64,000 bases of DNA from Chryseobacterium echinoideorum (GCF_007474535.1 NZ_VKNW01000005.1:186001-250000); one strand, 5' to 3'. Counted from the first letter of the stretch, positions 26,513-35,586 are shown. Notes: a model not told the origin generated them from the letters alone. A program made the numbers and translations.

Positions 26513-26806
26513 AGAAGAAATATTGGTCAAGTTCTTCTTTGAGATTTTAAACATGAAAATTATGTGATTAATGTATTAAAAGTTCCCGCAAATTTCTCGA
26601 AATTAGGCAGATTCTATTTTAATAATGATTTACAATATACTTTTCTTAGCTTTTAACCGTAAAAATTTAAACTTTAAATAGAAGAGCAAAAAACATTTGT
26701 AACGATGACTTCGTTTGATCTTCGGTTTATGGTTAAATAAACCAATGAACTTTCCAAATTCTTTAAACGCATAAAAATCACTAAATTTGTTTCATTAAAG
26801 TAAATA
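26513..26806. other. Non-coding gap between trp operon and lipB
   Basis: After the trpA terminator no ORF or RNA gene is visible. A stretch at about 26583-26615 (CGCAAATTTCTCGAAATTAG then GCAGATTC) resembles worn copies of the GCAGATT-type repeats of flavobacterial gaps. The right end holds the lipB promoter box. Confidence 0.5.
26782..26789 (+). promoter_or_regulatory. Putative -7 box of lipB
   Basis: TAAATTTG, matching TAnnTTTG, 17 bases before the lipB ATG. No clear -33 TTG at the expected spacing. Confidence 0.45.
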
Positions 26807-27541
26807 ATGAATACACATCAAAATAAAGTTGTAGAATTTGAAGATTTAGGAATCAAAGAGTATCAGGAATCGTGGGATTATCAGGAATCTCTGATGAAAA
26901 ATATCATTGATCTGAAAATAAAAAATCGTGATCTTTCTGAAGAACAGCACATCACAACTCCCAACCATTTTCTTTTGGTAGAGCATCCTCATGTTTACAC
27001 TTTAGGTAAAAGTGGACATGAAGAAAACATGCTTGCCGGAATTGATAAATTGAAAGAAATTGAAGCTACTTTTGTAAAAGTAAACCGAGGCGGAGATATC
27101 ACGTATCATGGTTTTGGACAAATCGTTGGCTATCCTATTCTTGATCTTGAAAACTTCTTCACCGACATTCATAAATATATGCGTAACCTTGAAGAAGTAA
27201 TTATAAGGACAATTGCCGAATTTGGTCTAAAAGGCGAGCGTTCTGAAGGAGAAACCGGAGTTTGGCTGGATGTTGGGAAACCTTACGCCAGAAAAATCTG
27301 CGCAATGGGTGTAAAAGCTTCAAGATGGGTTACTTTACACGGTTTTGCTTTAAACGTTAATACTGATATGCGTTATTTTGAATACATAGTTCCTTGCGGA
27401 ATAAAAGATAAACAGGTAACTTCTTTAAAAAGAGAACTTGAAAGAGAACTAACTACCGAAGAAGTAGAACAAGTAAAAAACAGTATTAAAAAACATTTTG
27501 AACAAGTTTTTGAAGCAGAATTGATGATGAAAGCATTATAA
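26807..27541 (+). CDS. lipB: Octanoyltransferase (lipoate synthesis)
   Basis: Moves octanoyl from acyl-carrier protein to the lipoyl domains of E2 enzymes such as SucB, encoded later in this window. 244 residues. Conserved features are RGGDITYHGFGQIVGYP (94-110), catalytic Lys170 in CAMGVKASRW, and acyl-accepting Cys197 in IVPCGI. VEHPHVYTLGKSG (58-70) is also typical. It stands alone with its own promoter box; lipA is not in the window. Confidence 0.96.
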   Translation: MNTHQNKVVEFEDLGIKEYQESWDYQESLMKNIIDLKIKNRDLSEEQHITTPNHFLLVEHPHVYTLGKSGHEENMLAGIDKLKEIEATFVKVNRGGDITYHGFGQIVGYPILDLENFFTDIHKYMRNLEEVIIRTIAEFGLKGERSEGETGVWLDVGKPYARKICAMGVKASRWVTLHGFALNVNTDMRYFEYIVPCGIKDKQVTSLKRELERELTTEEVEQVKNSIKKHFEQVFEAELMMKAL

Positions 27542-27637
27542 TTCATCATCTCGTTAATCTTATTTTTTAATAATCAAAAAAGCATCATTAATTTTTTTTT
27601 ACCGACTTTTGCAACCCTTTCCATAATTTAATCATTC

Positions 27638-29761
27638 ATGAAACTTTGTATTGCCGAAAAACCAAGTGTTGCCAGAGATATTGCCAAAGTTTTGGGTGCA
27701 ACAATGCCTAAACAAGGTTATATGGAAGGAAATGGCTATTGGGTAACATGGACTTTCGGACATCTTTGTACTCTGAAAGAACCTCACGATTATGGACCCC
27801 AATACAAATCATGGAATCTTTTTCTGCTTCCCATTATCCCTCCTCAATTTGGAATTAAATTAATTCCAAATAAAGGGGTAGAAAATCAGTTCAAAGTCAT
27901 TGAAAAACTTGTAAAAGACTGTGAAGAAGTCATCAATTGTGGGGATGCCGGACAGGAAGGAGAACTCATTCAGCGTTGGGTGTTGCAGAAAGCAAAATGT
28001 AATAAACCTGTCCGTCGTTTATGGATTTCTTCCTTAACGGAAGAGGCTATCAAAGAAGGTTTTGCCAACCTTAAACCTGCTGAAGATTATAAAAATCTGT
28101 ATCTCGCAGGAAATGCAAGAGCCGTTGGAGACTGGCTTCTAGGAATCAATGCAACCCGTCTTTTCACCAAAAAATTTGGCGGAAATAAGAGTGTTTTGTC
28201 TATCGGAAGAGTTCAGACACCTACTTTGGCAATGCTGGTACAGCGTCAGAAAGAAATTGATGCTTTTACTGTAGAAGAATATTGGGAACTGAAAACCAAA
28301 TACAGGGAGGTAGTTTTCAGTGCTGCCATTGACCGGCTTAAAACTTTAGACCGCGCTGAAAAGGGTCTGGATTATTTAAAACAAAACCTCTTTGAAATTG
28401 TTTCCTTTGAAATAAAGGAAGGTAAAGAAAAAAATCCGAGGCTTTTTGACCTGACCGGTCTTCAGGTAGAAGCCAATAAGAAATATGGATATTCTGCGGA
28501 AAATACCCTCAATTATATCCAAAGTCTTTACGAAAAAAAGCATGTAACTTACCCTCGTGTGGATACCACTTATCTTTCTGAAAGCCTATATCCAAAAATT
28601 GAGGGAATTCTACGAAGTATGAAGTTTTATCAGGATCTGATTACTCCTTTACTTCAGGAATCAATTCCTAAGTCTAAAGCTGTTTTTGATGATACAAAAG
28701 TGACTGACCACCACGCGATTATTCCGACAGAAGTACCGCCTTCTCAAAATTTAACCCGGGAAGAAAAGCTGATTTATGATTTAATAGCCAAGCGTTTTAT
28801 TTCGGTTTTTTATCCTGAATGCAAAATATCAAATACTTTGGTAGAAGCAAAAGTAGGAACAATACCCTTCAAAACCAGCGGAAAGCAAATTCTAGAACCA
28901 GGATGGAGAATTGTTTATGCCAAAGACACGAAAGATGAGACATCTGATAAAGAAAAAAACAAGGAAGAAGAACAAACTATTCCCGAGTTTATTGCAGGGG
29001 AAACCGGACCGCATGATCCTATGATTCATCATGGGAAAACTTCATCACCCAAACCTTACACAGAAGCAACACTTCTTCGTGCTATGGAAACCGCAGGAAA
29101 GCAAGTAGATGATGAAGAACTTCGTGAAATGCTGAAAAATAATGGCATTGGAAGACCTTCTACCCGAGCCAATATTATCGAAACGCTTTTCAAAAGAAAA
29201 TATATTGAAAAGAAAAGAAAAAACCTGATCGCAACACCAACAGGAATTCAGTTGATTGACACGATTGAAGACGAGCTGCTGAAAAGCCCCGAGCTTACCG
29301 GAGAATGGGAACTTAAGCTTCGGAAAATTGAAAGTGGCGAATATGAAGCGAACCACTTTAAAGAAGAACTGATCCAGATGGTGACCGAGCTTACTAAAAA
29401 AGTAGTCGATGGAAAAGGAAAAATTATCATTCTGAAAGAAGAAAAACCTGAAACTAAAGAAAAGAAAAAGCGGGAATCGTCGGTAAAAAAAGATTTGCCA
29501 ACTTGGGAAGAAACAAAGTGTCCGAAATGTAAAGACCATCATTTAATAAAAGGTAAAACCGCTATTGGATGTTCGGACTTTAAGAACTGTGGCTTTAAAA
29601 TTCCTTTTGAAATATTTGGTAAAAAGCTTTCCGAAAAACAATTGATGGATCTTATTTTAAAAGGAAAAACCTCCAAATTGAAAGGTTTTGGTTCCCACCC
29701 CGAAAATATAACAGAAGGAATTATTTCTTTATCTTCGGAATTTTCAGTTGTTTTGGTTTGA
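27638..29761 (+). CDS. topB: DNA topoisomerase III (type IA)
   Basis: Relaxes and decatenates DNA by passing single strands through a transient tyrosine-linked break. 707 residues: Toprim domain with CIAEKPS (4-10) and DAGQEGEL (103-110), the cleavage domain with active Tyr305 in HVTYPRVDTTYLS, and a C-terminal zinc finger (CPKC near 628, second Cys pair about 20 residues on) followed by a topoisomerase C-terminal repeat. The usual DAGREGE motif reads DAGQEGE here. A basic Lys-rich linker precedes the finger. It is a chromosomal gene with no conjugation genes nearby. Confidence 0.93.
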   Translation: MKLCIAEKPSVARDIAKVLGATMPKQGYMEGNGYWVTWTFGHLCTLKEPHDYGPQYKSWNLFLLPIIPPQFGIKLIPNKGVENQFKVIEKLVKDCEEVINCGDAGQEGELIQRWVLQKAKCNKPVRRLWISSLTEEAIKEGFANLKPAEDYKNLYLAGNARAVGDWLLGINATRLFTKKFGGNKSVLSIGRVQTPTLAMLVQRQKEIDAFTVEEYWELKTKYREVVFSAAIDRLKTLDRAEKGLDYLKQNLFEIVSFEIKEGKEKNPRLFDLTGLQVEANKKYGYSAENTLNYIQSLYEKKHVTYPRVDTTYLSESLYPKIEGILRSMKFYQDLITPLLQESIPKSKAVFDDTKVTDHHAIIPTEVPPSQNLTREEKLIYDLIAKRFISVFYPECKISNTLVEAKVGTIPFKTSGKQILEPGWRIVYAKDTKDETSDKEKNKEEEQTIPEFIAGETGPHDPMIHHGKTSSPKPYTEATLLRAMETAGKQVDDEELREMLKNNGIGRPSTRANIIETLFKRKYIEKKRKNLIATPTGIQLIDTIEDELLKSPELTGEWELKLRKIESGEYEANHFKEELIQMVTELTKKVVDGKGKIIILKEEKPETKEKKKRESSVKKDLPTWEETKCPKCKDHHLIKGKTAIGCSDFKNCGFKIPFEIFGKKLSEKQLMDLILKGKTSKLKGFGSHPENITEGIISLSSEFSVVLV

Positions 29762-29777
29762 GATAGAGGGTAAGTAT

Positions 29778-29805
29778 GCGGGATGTTTCAATAAAATACC
29801 CTGCA
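29778..29805. terminator. Possible hairpin between convergent topB and HhH genes
   Basis: GCGGGATGTTT and AAAATACCCTGC can pair with two or three G-U pairs and a mismatch. It lies between convergent stops, but the T run is poor on both strands. Confidence 0.35.
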
Positions 29806-29832
29806 TTCTGTTAAACTTCAAAATTCCAATAA

Positions 29833-31128
29833 TTACTTTAAATAAAGTCTCATCCTTGCCTCATATTCCGGCTTGGTTTTCAATAATTTCCAGATTTTCT
29901 TATCATCGGGATAACTGATTCTGTAGTAAAGGATTTTATCCGCAGAATATTTAAAGTAAGGATGATTTTTCAGCCATTCTTCAGGAGCATCAACCAGAGA
30001 ATATCTTTCAACTTTGGAGTTGTCGAGCGGAGCAATATTTAAAAGTTTTTGAACCAGTTCTTTATCTATATTATACGTTTCAAGAATCTGTTCTTTGGTC
30101 ATAAATCCGCCAAGCTTTCTGCGAAAACCGATCATAGAACCAGCACTTTTTTCATCAAGACCAAACTCCAAAAGCTGTTTAAAAGTGATCGAATTCAGAT
30201 CTGTTTTTGTAAAATCTGTTTTTTCCTGTTTTATTTCAGGCTTTTTCTGATCAGAAGTTTTAGTAATTGTTGAAAGATCAAGTCTTATAAATGGTTTTAG
30301 GCTTTCAAACTTTTCCTGAGAAATTACAAAACAGCTTTTTATATCCTCCAAAGTTTTAAAACTTCCTTTTAGATTTCTATCGCGATAGTTTATAATTACA
30401 TTGGCCTGTTTTTCAGAAAACCCAAGATTTTCCCAGCCTTTTAAGTCTAAAATATTTGGATCAAAAGCAGTGAGTTTAATTTGTGCCTTAGACTTTACAG
30501 CAGACGAGTTAAAATTTGCAGGAGTTTTTGCAGGCAGAATAATATAAGGCTCAAGTTTTCTGTAATTTTCATCACTGATAATGAAACATTCCCTAAATTT
30601 TTCTTTGCTTACAAAACTTCCCCCCAGGTAATCTTTGTATTTTAAAATAGCAGCAGACTGTTTTTCAGAAAAACCCATTGCCTGCCAATCATTTTTAGCC
30701 ATATGATCAGGATTGAATCTCCCATTAATGATTAAAGATTTCTTTTCAAAATTTCCGGAATGGTAATTTATTGTAGATTCAGAACCATTTTCAGGAAGTA
30801 ATAAAAACGGTTCTAGCTCATTGTATTTTTCTTCCGAAACTGCAAAACATTTTTTGAACTGTTCTTTTGAAGTAAAGTGACCGCCAACAATTTCTTTATA
30901 CTTTAAAATAGTTTTGGTTTGTTTTTCGGAAAAGCCAAGCTTCTGCCACTGATTTTCATCTAAATCGTTTGGATTGAAGTCTGAGAAGATTTCTGAAGAC
31001 GAATTTTCTGTGACAAATGTAATTTCAGGAAATTTATCTTCCTTTGTTGCTGAATATTTCTTAAAAGCAAGTGAAGTAAGGAGTAAAACTCCCAACACAG
31101 CCATTTTTTGATAATAATTTTTCCTCAT
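29833..31128 (-). CDS. Exported protein with four to five helix-hairpin-helix repeats (ComEA-like)
   Basis: 431 residues: N-terminal hydrophobic segment (about 8-22), then repeated units of about 60 residues at 51-112, 138-199, 222-283 and 310-368, with a worn fifth unit to the end. The first three share a LGFSEKQ core (residue 2 Leu or Met) followed by a G-G-x-F turn and (F/Y)-I/L-L-P or similar. Such HhH modules bind the DNA backbone in ComEA-type uptake receptors. Four copies in one exported protein is more than the single or double unit of ComEA. It could bind DNA outside the cytoplasm; no com gene is adjacent. Confidence 0.85.
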   Translation of the reverse strand: MRKNYYQKMAVLGVLLLTSLAFKKYSATKEDKFPEITFVTENSSSEIFSDFNPNDLDENQWQKLGFSEKQTKTILKYKEIVGGHFTSKEQFKKCFAVSEEKYNELEPFLLLPENGSESTINYHSGNFEKKSLIINGRFNPDHMAKNDWQAMGFSEKQSAAILKYKDYLGGSFVSKEKFRECFIISDENYRKLEPYIILPAKTPANFNSSAVKSKAQIKLTAFDPNILDLKGWENLGFSEKQANVIINYRDRNLKGSFKTLEDIKSCFVISQEKFESLKPFIRLDLSTITKTSDQKKPEIKQEKTDFTKTDLNSITFKQLLEFGLDEKSAGSMIGFRRKLGGFMTKEQILETYNIDKELVQKLLNIAPLDNSKVERYSLVDAPEEWLKNHPYFKYSADKILYYRISYPDDKKIWKLLKTKPEYEARMRLYLK

Positions 31129-31232
31129 CTCTTATGTTTTAGTAAACTAAAGATAAGAATTATTTTTTATGCTAAAAATTTATGCATATCTATTTTTAGC
31201 TTAGCAGCAAAACATCAACTAAAATTGTTGAC

Positions 31233-31577
31233 CTAGTCCTCGTTTTTCTCTGCCAGAGAATCTTTCAGTTTTAAAAGTTCAGCTTTTACGAACTCCAGTC
31301 TGTCAATAATAGTGACCGTTTCTGAAATTTTACTGTTGGTAGTCAGCGCAATCTTGGCTCCGTCTAATGTATAGCCTTTTTCTTTTACCAAATGATAAAT
31401 GATTTTAAGATTTTTGATGTCTTCCGGAGTAAAATACCGATTACCCTTTTTGTTTTTTTTGGGCTTAATAATGGGAAACTCCTGCTCCCAATACCTTATT
31501 AATGAAGCATTTACATCGAATGCTTTAGCCACTTCTCCTATCGAATAATACAGTTTGTCGGGTAAATTTATCTTCAT
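31233..31577 (-). CDS. MerR family transcriptional regulator
   Basis: 114 residues, mostly the MerR winged-helix domain: SIGEVAKAFDVNASLIRYWEQ starts near residue 12, followed by RYFTPEDIKNLKIIYHLVKE and TLDGAKIAL. Only a short coiled-coil tail follows (VKAELLKLKDSLAEKN), with no ligand-binding domain and no metal-binding cysteines. Short MerR proteins of this form are common in Bacteroidota and lack a known effector. Its upstream gap with the divergent SMP-30 lipoprotein contains a promoter and a possible operator. Confidence 0.92.
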   Translation of the reverse strand: MKINLPDKLYYSIGEVAKAFDVNASLIRYWEQEFPIIKPKKNKKGNRYFTPEDIKNLKIIYHLVKEKGYTLDGAKIALTTNSKISETVTIIDRLEFVKAELLKLKDSLAEKNED

Positions 31578-31597
31578 TACGTTGAATCCTGAAAATT

Positions 31598-31629
31598 CAA
31601 AGATAAATATTTTTGAAACTACCGTACAA
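31598..31629 (-). promoter_or_regulatory. Promoter of the MerR-family gene
   Basis: Minus strand: -33 TTG (complement of 31627-31629), a 21-base spacer and -7 TATCTTTG (complement of 31598-31605). Both elements and spacing fit the flavobacterial consensus. The -33 region overlaps the CGTACAAATCGTACA motif. Confidence 0.6.
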
Positions 31630-31637
31630 ATCGTACA
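31623..31637. promoter_or_regulatory. Possible operator in the merR / SMP-30 gap
   Basis: CGTACAAATCGTACA has two GTAC palindromes spaced nine bases apart, so it reads as both a direct and an inverted repeat. It covers the -33 element of the MerR-type promoter and lies 23 bases before the SMP-30 ATG, a position suited to control both. Binding is inference. Confidence 0.35.
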
Positions 31638-31659
31638 TTGTAATCTTTAAAATTAAAAA

Positions 31660-32553
31660 ATGAAAAAGGAGAAAGTTCTGGGTATTGTTGGTTTAATTTT
31701 GGTATTATTCAGTTGCCAATCAACAAAATATAAAAATATGTTTGAAGAAAACGCCGAACCAAAATTAATTTCAGATCAATTCAGCTTTACAGAAGGTCCT
31801 GCTGCCGATAAATCAGGAAATGTTTACTTTACCGATCAGCCCAATGACAAAATTTATTTTTGGGACTGGAAAACCGATAAAATTCAGCTATTTTTAGACA
31901 AAACCGGTCGTGCTAATGGAACTTTTTTTGATGAAAACGACCATCTGATTACCTGCTCAGACAATCAAGGTCAAATCTGGAAAATCAGTAAAGACAAATC
32001 TGTAGAAGTTCTGTCTAAAGGTTTTGAAGGAAAAAGACTGAACGGACCAAACGATTTATGGCTGGATGATTTTGGCGGAATTTATTTTACAGACCCTTTA
32101 TATGAAAGAGATTACTGGGAAAATTTCAAAGTAGAAATTCCTGAGAAAAATCTTTATTACAGAAACAAAAACGGTAAAATATCAAAAATTGAAACCTTTA
32201 CTCAGCCTAATGGCATTATCGGAAGTAAAAAATTAAAAAAACTTTATGTTTCCGATATTGATGGAGGCAAAACCTATGTATACGATATTTTGGGAGAAGG
32301 ACAGCTTTCGGAAAAGAAATTATTCTGCGAAATGGGCTCAGACGGAATGACGCTTGACCAAGAAGGAAACCTTTACATTACAGGAGACGGTGTTACCGTA
32401 TTTAATAATAAAGGTGAAAAAATTCATCATATCAAAATTCCTGAAGACTGGACAGGAAATATTACGTTTGGAGGAGAAAAAAATAATATTTTATTTGTTA
32501 CAGCTTCAAAATCTGTTTATACTTTACCTACAAAAACCAAAGGCTTAGATTAA
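31660..32553 (+). CDS. SMP-30/gluconolactonase-like lipoprotein
   Basis: 297 residues with a lipobox (LVLFSCQS, lipidated Cys19) and a six-bladed beta-propeller. FTEGPAADKSGNVYFTD, NGPNDLWLDDFGGIYFTD and GSDGMTLDQEGNLYIT carry the Glu, Asn and Asp that bind the metal in SMP-30 and gluconolactonases. Likely a periplasmic or surface sugar-lactone hydrolase; the substrate is unknown. Divergent from the MerR gene with an 82-base gap, so that regulator may control it. Confidence 0.88.
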   Translation: MKKEKVLGIVGLILVLFSCQSTKYKNMFEENAEPKLISDQFSFTEGPAADKSGNVYFTDQPNDKIYFWDWKTDKIQLFLDKTGRANGTFFDENDHLITCSDNQGQIWKISKDKSVEVLSKGFEGKRLNGPNDLWLDDFGGIYFTDPLYERDYWENFKVEIPEKNLYYRNKNGKISKIETFTQPNGIIGSKKLKKLYVSDIDGGKTYVYDILGEGQLSEKKLFCEMGSDGMTLDQEGNLYITGDGVTVFNNKGEKIHHIKIPEDWTGNITFGGEKNNILFVTASKSVYTLPTKTKGLD

Positions 32554-32597
32554 AATTATTGGTATTCGCAAATCAATAACTTATCGAAATAATTCAA

Positions 32598-32628
32598 GGA
32601 ATGATCAATACTGATCATTCCCTTTTTT
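32598..32628. terminator. Bidirectional terminator between the lipoprotein gene and rarA
   Basis: Perfect ten-base stem GGAATGATCA/TGATCATTCC with four-base loop, followed by CTTTTTT on the plus strand. It touches the rarA stop codon, so it can serve both convergent genes. Confidence 0.75.
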
Positions 32629-33904
32629 AATATTTATTGTTCCACTTCTTTTTAAGTTCATCCTGAATCTTTTTTTCGGTAGCATTATTTCCCGGTTGAT
32701 AAAATTTCACATCTTTTATTTCCTCGGGTAAAAAATCCTGATCTACAAAATTCCCTTCAAATGAATGAGCATATTTATATTCTTTTCCATAATCCAAATC
32801 CTTCATCAGTTTGGTTGGAGCATTTCTCAGATGCAGAGGTACAGGCAGATTTCCTGTTTTTTTCACAAAAGCCAACGCTTCATTAATTGCCGCATACGCA
32901 GAATTACTTTTAGGCGAGACCGCCAGATAAATTGCCGTTTCGCTCAATAAAATTCTGGCTTCAGGATTTCCTATCACATTGATTGCCTGAAAGCAGTTGT
33001 TGGCAATAACCAAAGCATTCGGATTGGCAAGACCAATATCTTCTGAAGCTAAAATCAGCATTCGCCGGGCAATAAATTTAATATCTTCACCACCTGCAAT
33101 CATTCTGGCAAGCCAGTATACTGCTCCGTTTGGATCACTTCCGCGCATAGACTTTATAAATGCAGAAATAATATCATAATGCTGTTCACCATTTTTGTCA
33201 TAAAGCGCCATCGTTTCCTGAAGAACCGACATTACATCCTCGTTATCAATTTCTTGATTACCTGAATTTTTAAACTGATTGAGAACCAATTCGACAGAAT
33301 TAATCAGTTTTCTGCCATCACCACCGGAATATTGAATGAATGCTTCTTTTTGTTTAATGATAAAATCTGAATTTTCATCCTTATTAAATCTTTTAGCCGC
33401 AATATCAATAAGTTCTTCCAATTTTTCGTAACTTAAAGCTTTCAGAATATATACCTGGCTTCTGGAAAGCAGTGCGGAAACTACCTCAAAACTTGGGTTT
33501 TCTGTAGTTGCACCTATTAAAACCACCCACCCCTTTTCTACCGCATGAAGCAGAGAATCCTGCTGAGATTTGTTGAAACGGTGAATTTCGTCAATGAATA
33601 AGATCGGAGATTTTCCTGAGAAAAGATTCTGCTTTTTGGCATCTTCTATTACATCGCGAACATTTTTCACTCCGGAAGAAACCGCAGAAAGTTTAAAAAA
33701 TTTACGCCCGGATTTTTCTGAAATAATTTCTGCCAAAGTTGTTTTGCCCGTTCCCGGCGGACCCCAAAGAATCAATGAATTTAATGTATCATTCTCCAGC
33801 ATTTTTCTTATTGTACCTTTTTCACCGGTAAGATGTTCCTGTCCTAAAACTTCATCTAAAGTTTTGGGTCTTAACCGTTCTGCTAATGGGATATTCTGAG
33901 CCAA
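32627..33904 (-). CDS. rarA: Replication-associated recombination protein A (AAA ATPase)
   Basis: Clamp-loader-like ATPase acting at stalled replication forks. 425 residues. Walker A GPPGTGKT (48-55), Walker B ILFIDE (101-106), sensor 1 GATTENPSFE (131-140) and arginine finger region LLSRSQVY (145-152) are intact; the MgsA C-terminal domain contains GSDPNGAVYWLARM and the tetramerisation part. The start is TTG at 33904: no in-frame ATG lies nearby upstream, and the family's conserved PLAERLRP begins at residue 6. Confidence 0.95.
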   Translation of the reverse strand: MAQNIPLAERLRPKTLDEVLGQEHLTGEKGTIRKMLENDTLNSLILWGPPGTGKTTLAEIISEKSGRKFFKLSAVSSGVKNVRDVIEDAKKQNLFSGKSPILFIDEIHRFNKSQQDSLLHAVEKGWVVLIGATTENPSFEVVSALLSRSQVYILKALSYEKLEELIDIAAKRFNKDENSDFIIKQKEAFIQYSGGDGRKLINSVELVLNQFKNSGNQEIDNEDVMSVLQETMALYDKNGEQHYDIISAFIKSMRGSDPNGAVYWLARMIAGGEDIKFIARRMLILASEDIGLANPNALVIANNCFQAINVIGNPEARILLSETAIYLAVSPKSNSAYAAINEALAFVKKTGNLPVPLHLRNAPTKLMKDLDYGKEYKYAHSFEGNFVDQDFLPEEIKDVKFYQPGNNATEKKIQDELKKKWNNKY

Positions 33905-34056
33905 TTTAATTGATTTAAAGTAAAAATTAAGGGAAAAACTTCACTGATTTTATGCGAAAAGACTATAATCGACCAACATCCTATTTTATACGACCAAAGC
34001 CTTATTTCATCGTTGAAACTTACAACAAATTTAAACTAATTTTCAATTTTTTACCC

Positions 34057-34064
34057 TATTTTTG
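34057..34064 (+). promoter_or_regulatory. Putative -7 box for yidD
   Basis: TATTTTTG, matching TAnnTTTG, eight bases before the TTG codon at 34072. If used, translation cannot begin at the upstream ATG at 33952. Confidence 0.45.
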
Positions 34065-34071
34065 CAATGTT

Positions 34072-34314
34072 TTGAAATTTACATTAAATAAAATCATCAC
34101 GTTTCCTTTGGTAACTGTCATCAGATTTTACCAATGGTTTATTTCGCCATTACTTCCGAAAAACTGCCGTTATGAACCTACATGCTCGCACTATATGGTA
34201 GAATCTTTACAGATTCATGGTATTTTTAAAGGATTCTGGCTTGGTGTGAAAAGAATTTCAAAATGTCATCCTTGGGGAGGAAGCGGCTATGATCCCGTTC
34301 CGCCCAAAAAATAA
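34072..34314 (+). CDS. yidD: Membrane protein insertion efficiency factor YidD
   Basis: Small peripheral inner-membrane protein that assists YidC. The family core is complete: [32 protein letters not shown], and [14 protein letters not shown] with three conserved cysteines. I place the start at the TTG at 34072, giving 80 residues, the normal size; the ATG at 33952 would add 40 non-conserved residues and lies upstream of a -7 box. The alternative cannot be excluded. It is 21 bases before lgt. Confidence 0.88.
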   Translation: MKFTLNKIITFPLVTVIRFYQWFISPLLPKNCRYEPTCSHYMVESLQIHGIFKGFWLGVKRISKCHPWGGSGYDPVPPKK

Positions 34315-34335
34315 TAAGCTAAAAAAAATTTCATA

Positions 34336-35586
34336 ATGAATAATTTATTCTTTCGAATTTATCTTTTGATTTTTGCATTTTTTGTACAAAACATTTTTGC
34401 TCAAAATTATCCTGATGGTGTTTCTGATGCCGATCTGGTAGTCAACAATCAGTCAATCCCGGTTAAAGTTTTTTCTACGACAGATGCACAGACTTTTGCT
34501 CAGTTTGCGGGAAAAAATCCTGCCAACAGCTTAATCATTGTCAATGCTGCCAATCTTGAATCTAAAGGCGGATGGGGAGCTTTTTATGACAATTCTTTTG
34601 CCATTCTGAAACAGAATGGGTATCAGTTTTTAAATAAAAATTTTAAGCTGACAGAAAATAAAGCAGATTTTAAATATATTACCAAAATCAAGCAGCCGTT
34701 AAAAGAAGGAGATCAGGTTTCGCTTGACACAACCTATAAAATCTGGGATCCTTCCGTAGGAATTCATTTAGGACCGGTTACGCTGCATTATTACAGTCTG
34801 ATGTTTGTTTTTGCATTTGGTTTCGGGTATATACTGATGAAAAAAATATTTGATATTGACCATGTTAATCAGAAATATCTTGATCCTCTTTTTACATGGA
34901 CTTTACTCGGAACAATTCTGGGAGCAAGACTGGGACACGTCATTTTTTATCAGCCAGAGCTCTTTAAAGATGATTTTTTAAGTGTTTTTTTGCCGATCAG
35001 AACAAAACCTGAGCTTGAGTTTACAGGATTTTCAGGACTTGCAAGCCACGGAGCGACCATTGCCTTAATTTTTACAACGCTATATTATTCTTTTAAAATA
35101 ATTAAGAAAAATCCGTTTTGGGTTTACGACAGATTAGGAATTGTTGTTGCGCTGGGAGGTGCTTTTGTACGACTAGGAAACTTTTTTAACTCAGAAATTG
35201 TAGGAAAACCTGCAGATCCGAATTCACCTTTTGCGATTCTTTTTCCACAGATGAGCGATGAATACGGAATTACAGTCCCAAGATTTCCGGGACAGCTTTT
35301 TGAAGCGGCAGGATATGTAATGCTGTTTGTTCTTTTATGGTTTCTGTATAGAAAAACTGATAAAAAATATCAGCAAGGCTGGTTATTCGGTTTATTTTTC
35401 ATCATACTTTGGGCAATCAGATTTTTTGTGGAATTTTTGAAAGAGCCGCAGGGAAAAGAGTTTATTTCCATTGCGGGACTTAATACAGGTCAGGTTTTAT
35501 CTATTCCTTTTATGATAGCAGGTTTATTTATCATGATCTATTCAAAGCACAATAAAATCGCTCCTGAAGCTGATAAAACTTTCTAA
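34336..35586 (+). CDS. lgt: Prolipoprotein diacylglyceryl transferase with an extra N-terminal domain
   Basis: Transfers diacylglyceryl to the lipobox Cys, the first lipoprotein maturation step. The Lgt part begins near residue 137: HYYSLMF (151-157), ARLGHVIFY (197-205), SGLASHG with His238, and the signature RLGNFFNSEIVG (279-290) are intact, with about seven helices. Before it are a signal peptide-like segment (1-22) and about 115 residues of soluble sequence with no family I recognise. Normal Lgt is 260-300 residues; this one is 416. The extra part should face the periplasm. Confidence 0.93.
   Translation: MNNLFFRIYLLIFAFFVQNIFAQNYPDGVSDADLVVNNQSIPVKVFSTTDAQTFAQFAGKNPANSLIIVNAANLESKGGWGAFYDNSFAILKQNGYQFLNKNFKLTENKADFKYITKIKQPLKEGDQVSLDTTYKIWDPSVGIHLGPVTLHYYSLMFVFAFGFGYILMKKIFDIDHVNQKYLDPLFTWTLLGTILGARLGHVIFYQPELFKDDFLSVFLPIRTKPELEFTGFSGLASHGATIALIFTTLYYSFKIIKKNPFWVYDRLGIVVALGGAFVRLGNFFNSEIVGKPADPNSPFAILFPQMSDEYGITVPRFPGQLFEAAGYVMLFVLLWFLYRKTDKKYQQGWLFGLFFIILWAIRFFVEFLKEPQGKEFISIAGLNTGQVLSIPFMIAGLFIMIYSKHNKIAPEADKTF

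Noticed and set aside
29045..29542. 165-codon ORF antisense to topB
   Set aside because: Phe-rich composition is a mirror of Lys/Glu-rich coding; no conserved motif.
31620..31636. 16 bases CTACCGTACAAATCGT shared with 43576-43591
   Set aside because: The second copy is ordinary coding sequence in a GT2 gene; a match of this length is plausible by chance in 64 kb of AT-rich DNA.
33952..34071. 40-codon N-terminal extension of yidD
   Set aside because: Not conserved in the family and placed upstream of a -7 box; the start was moved to 34072.
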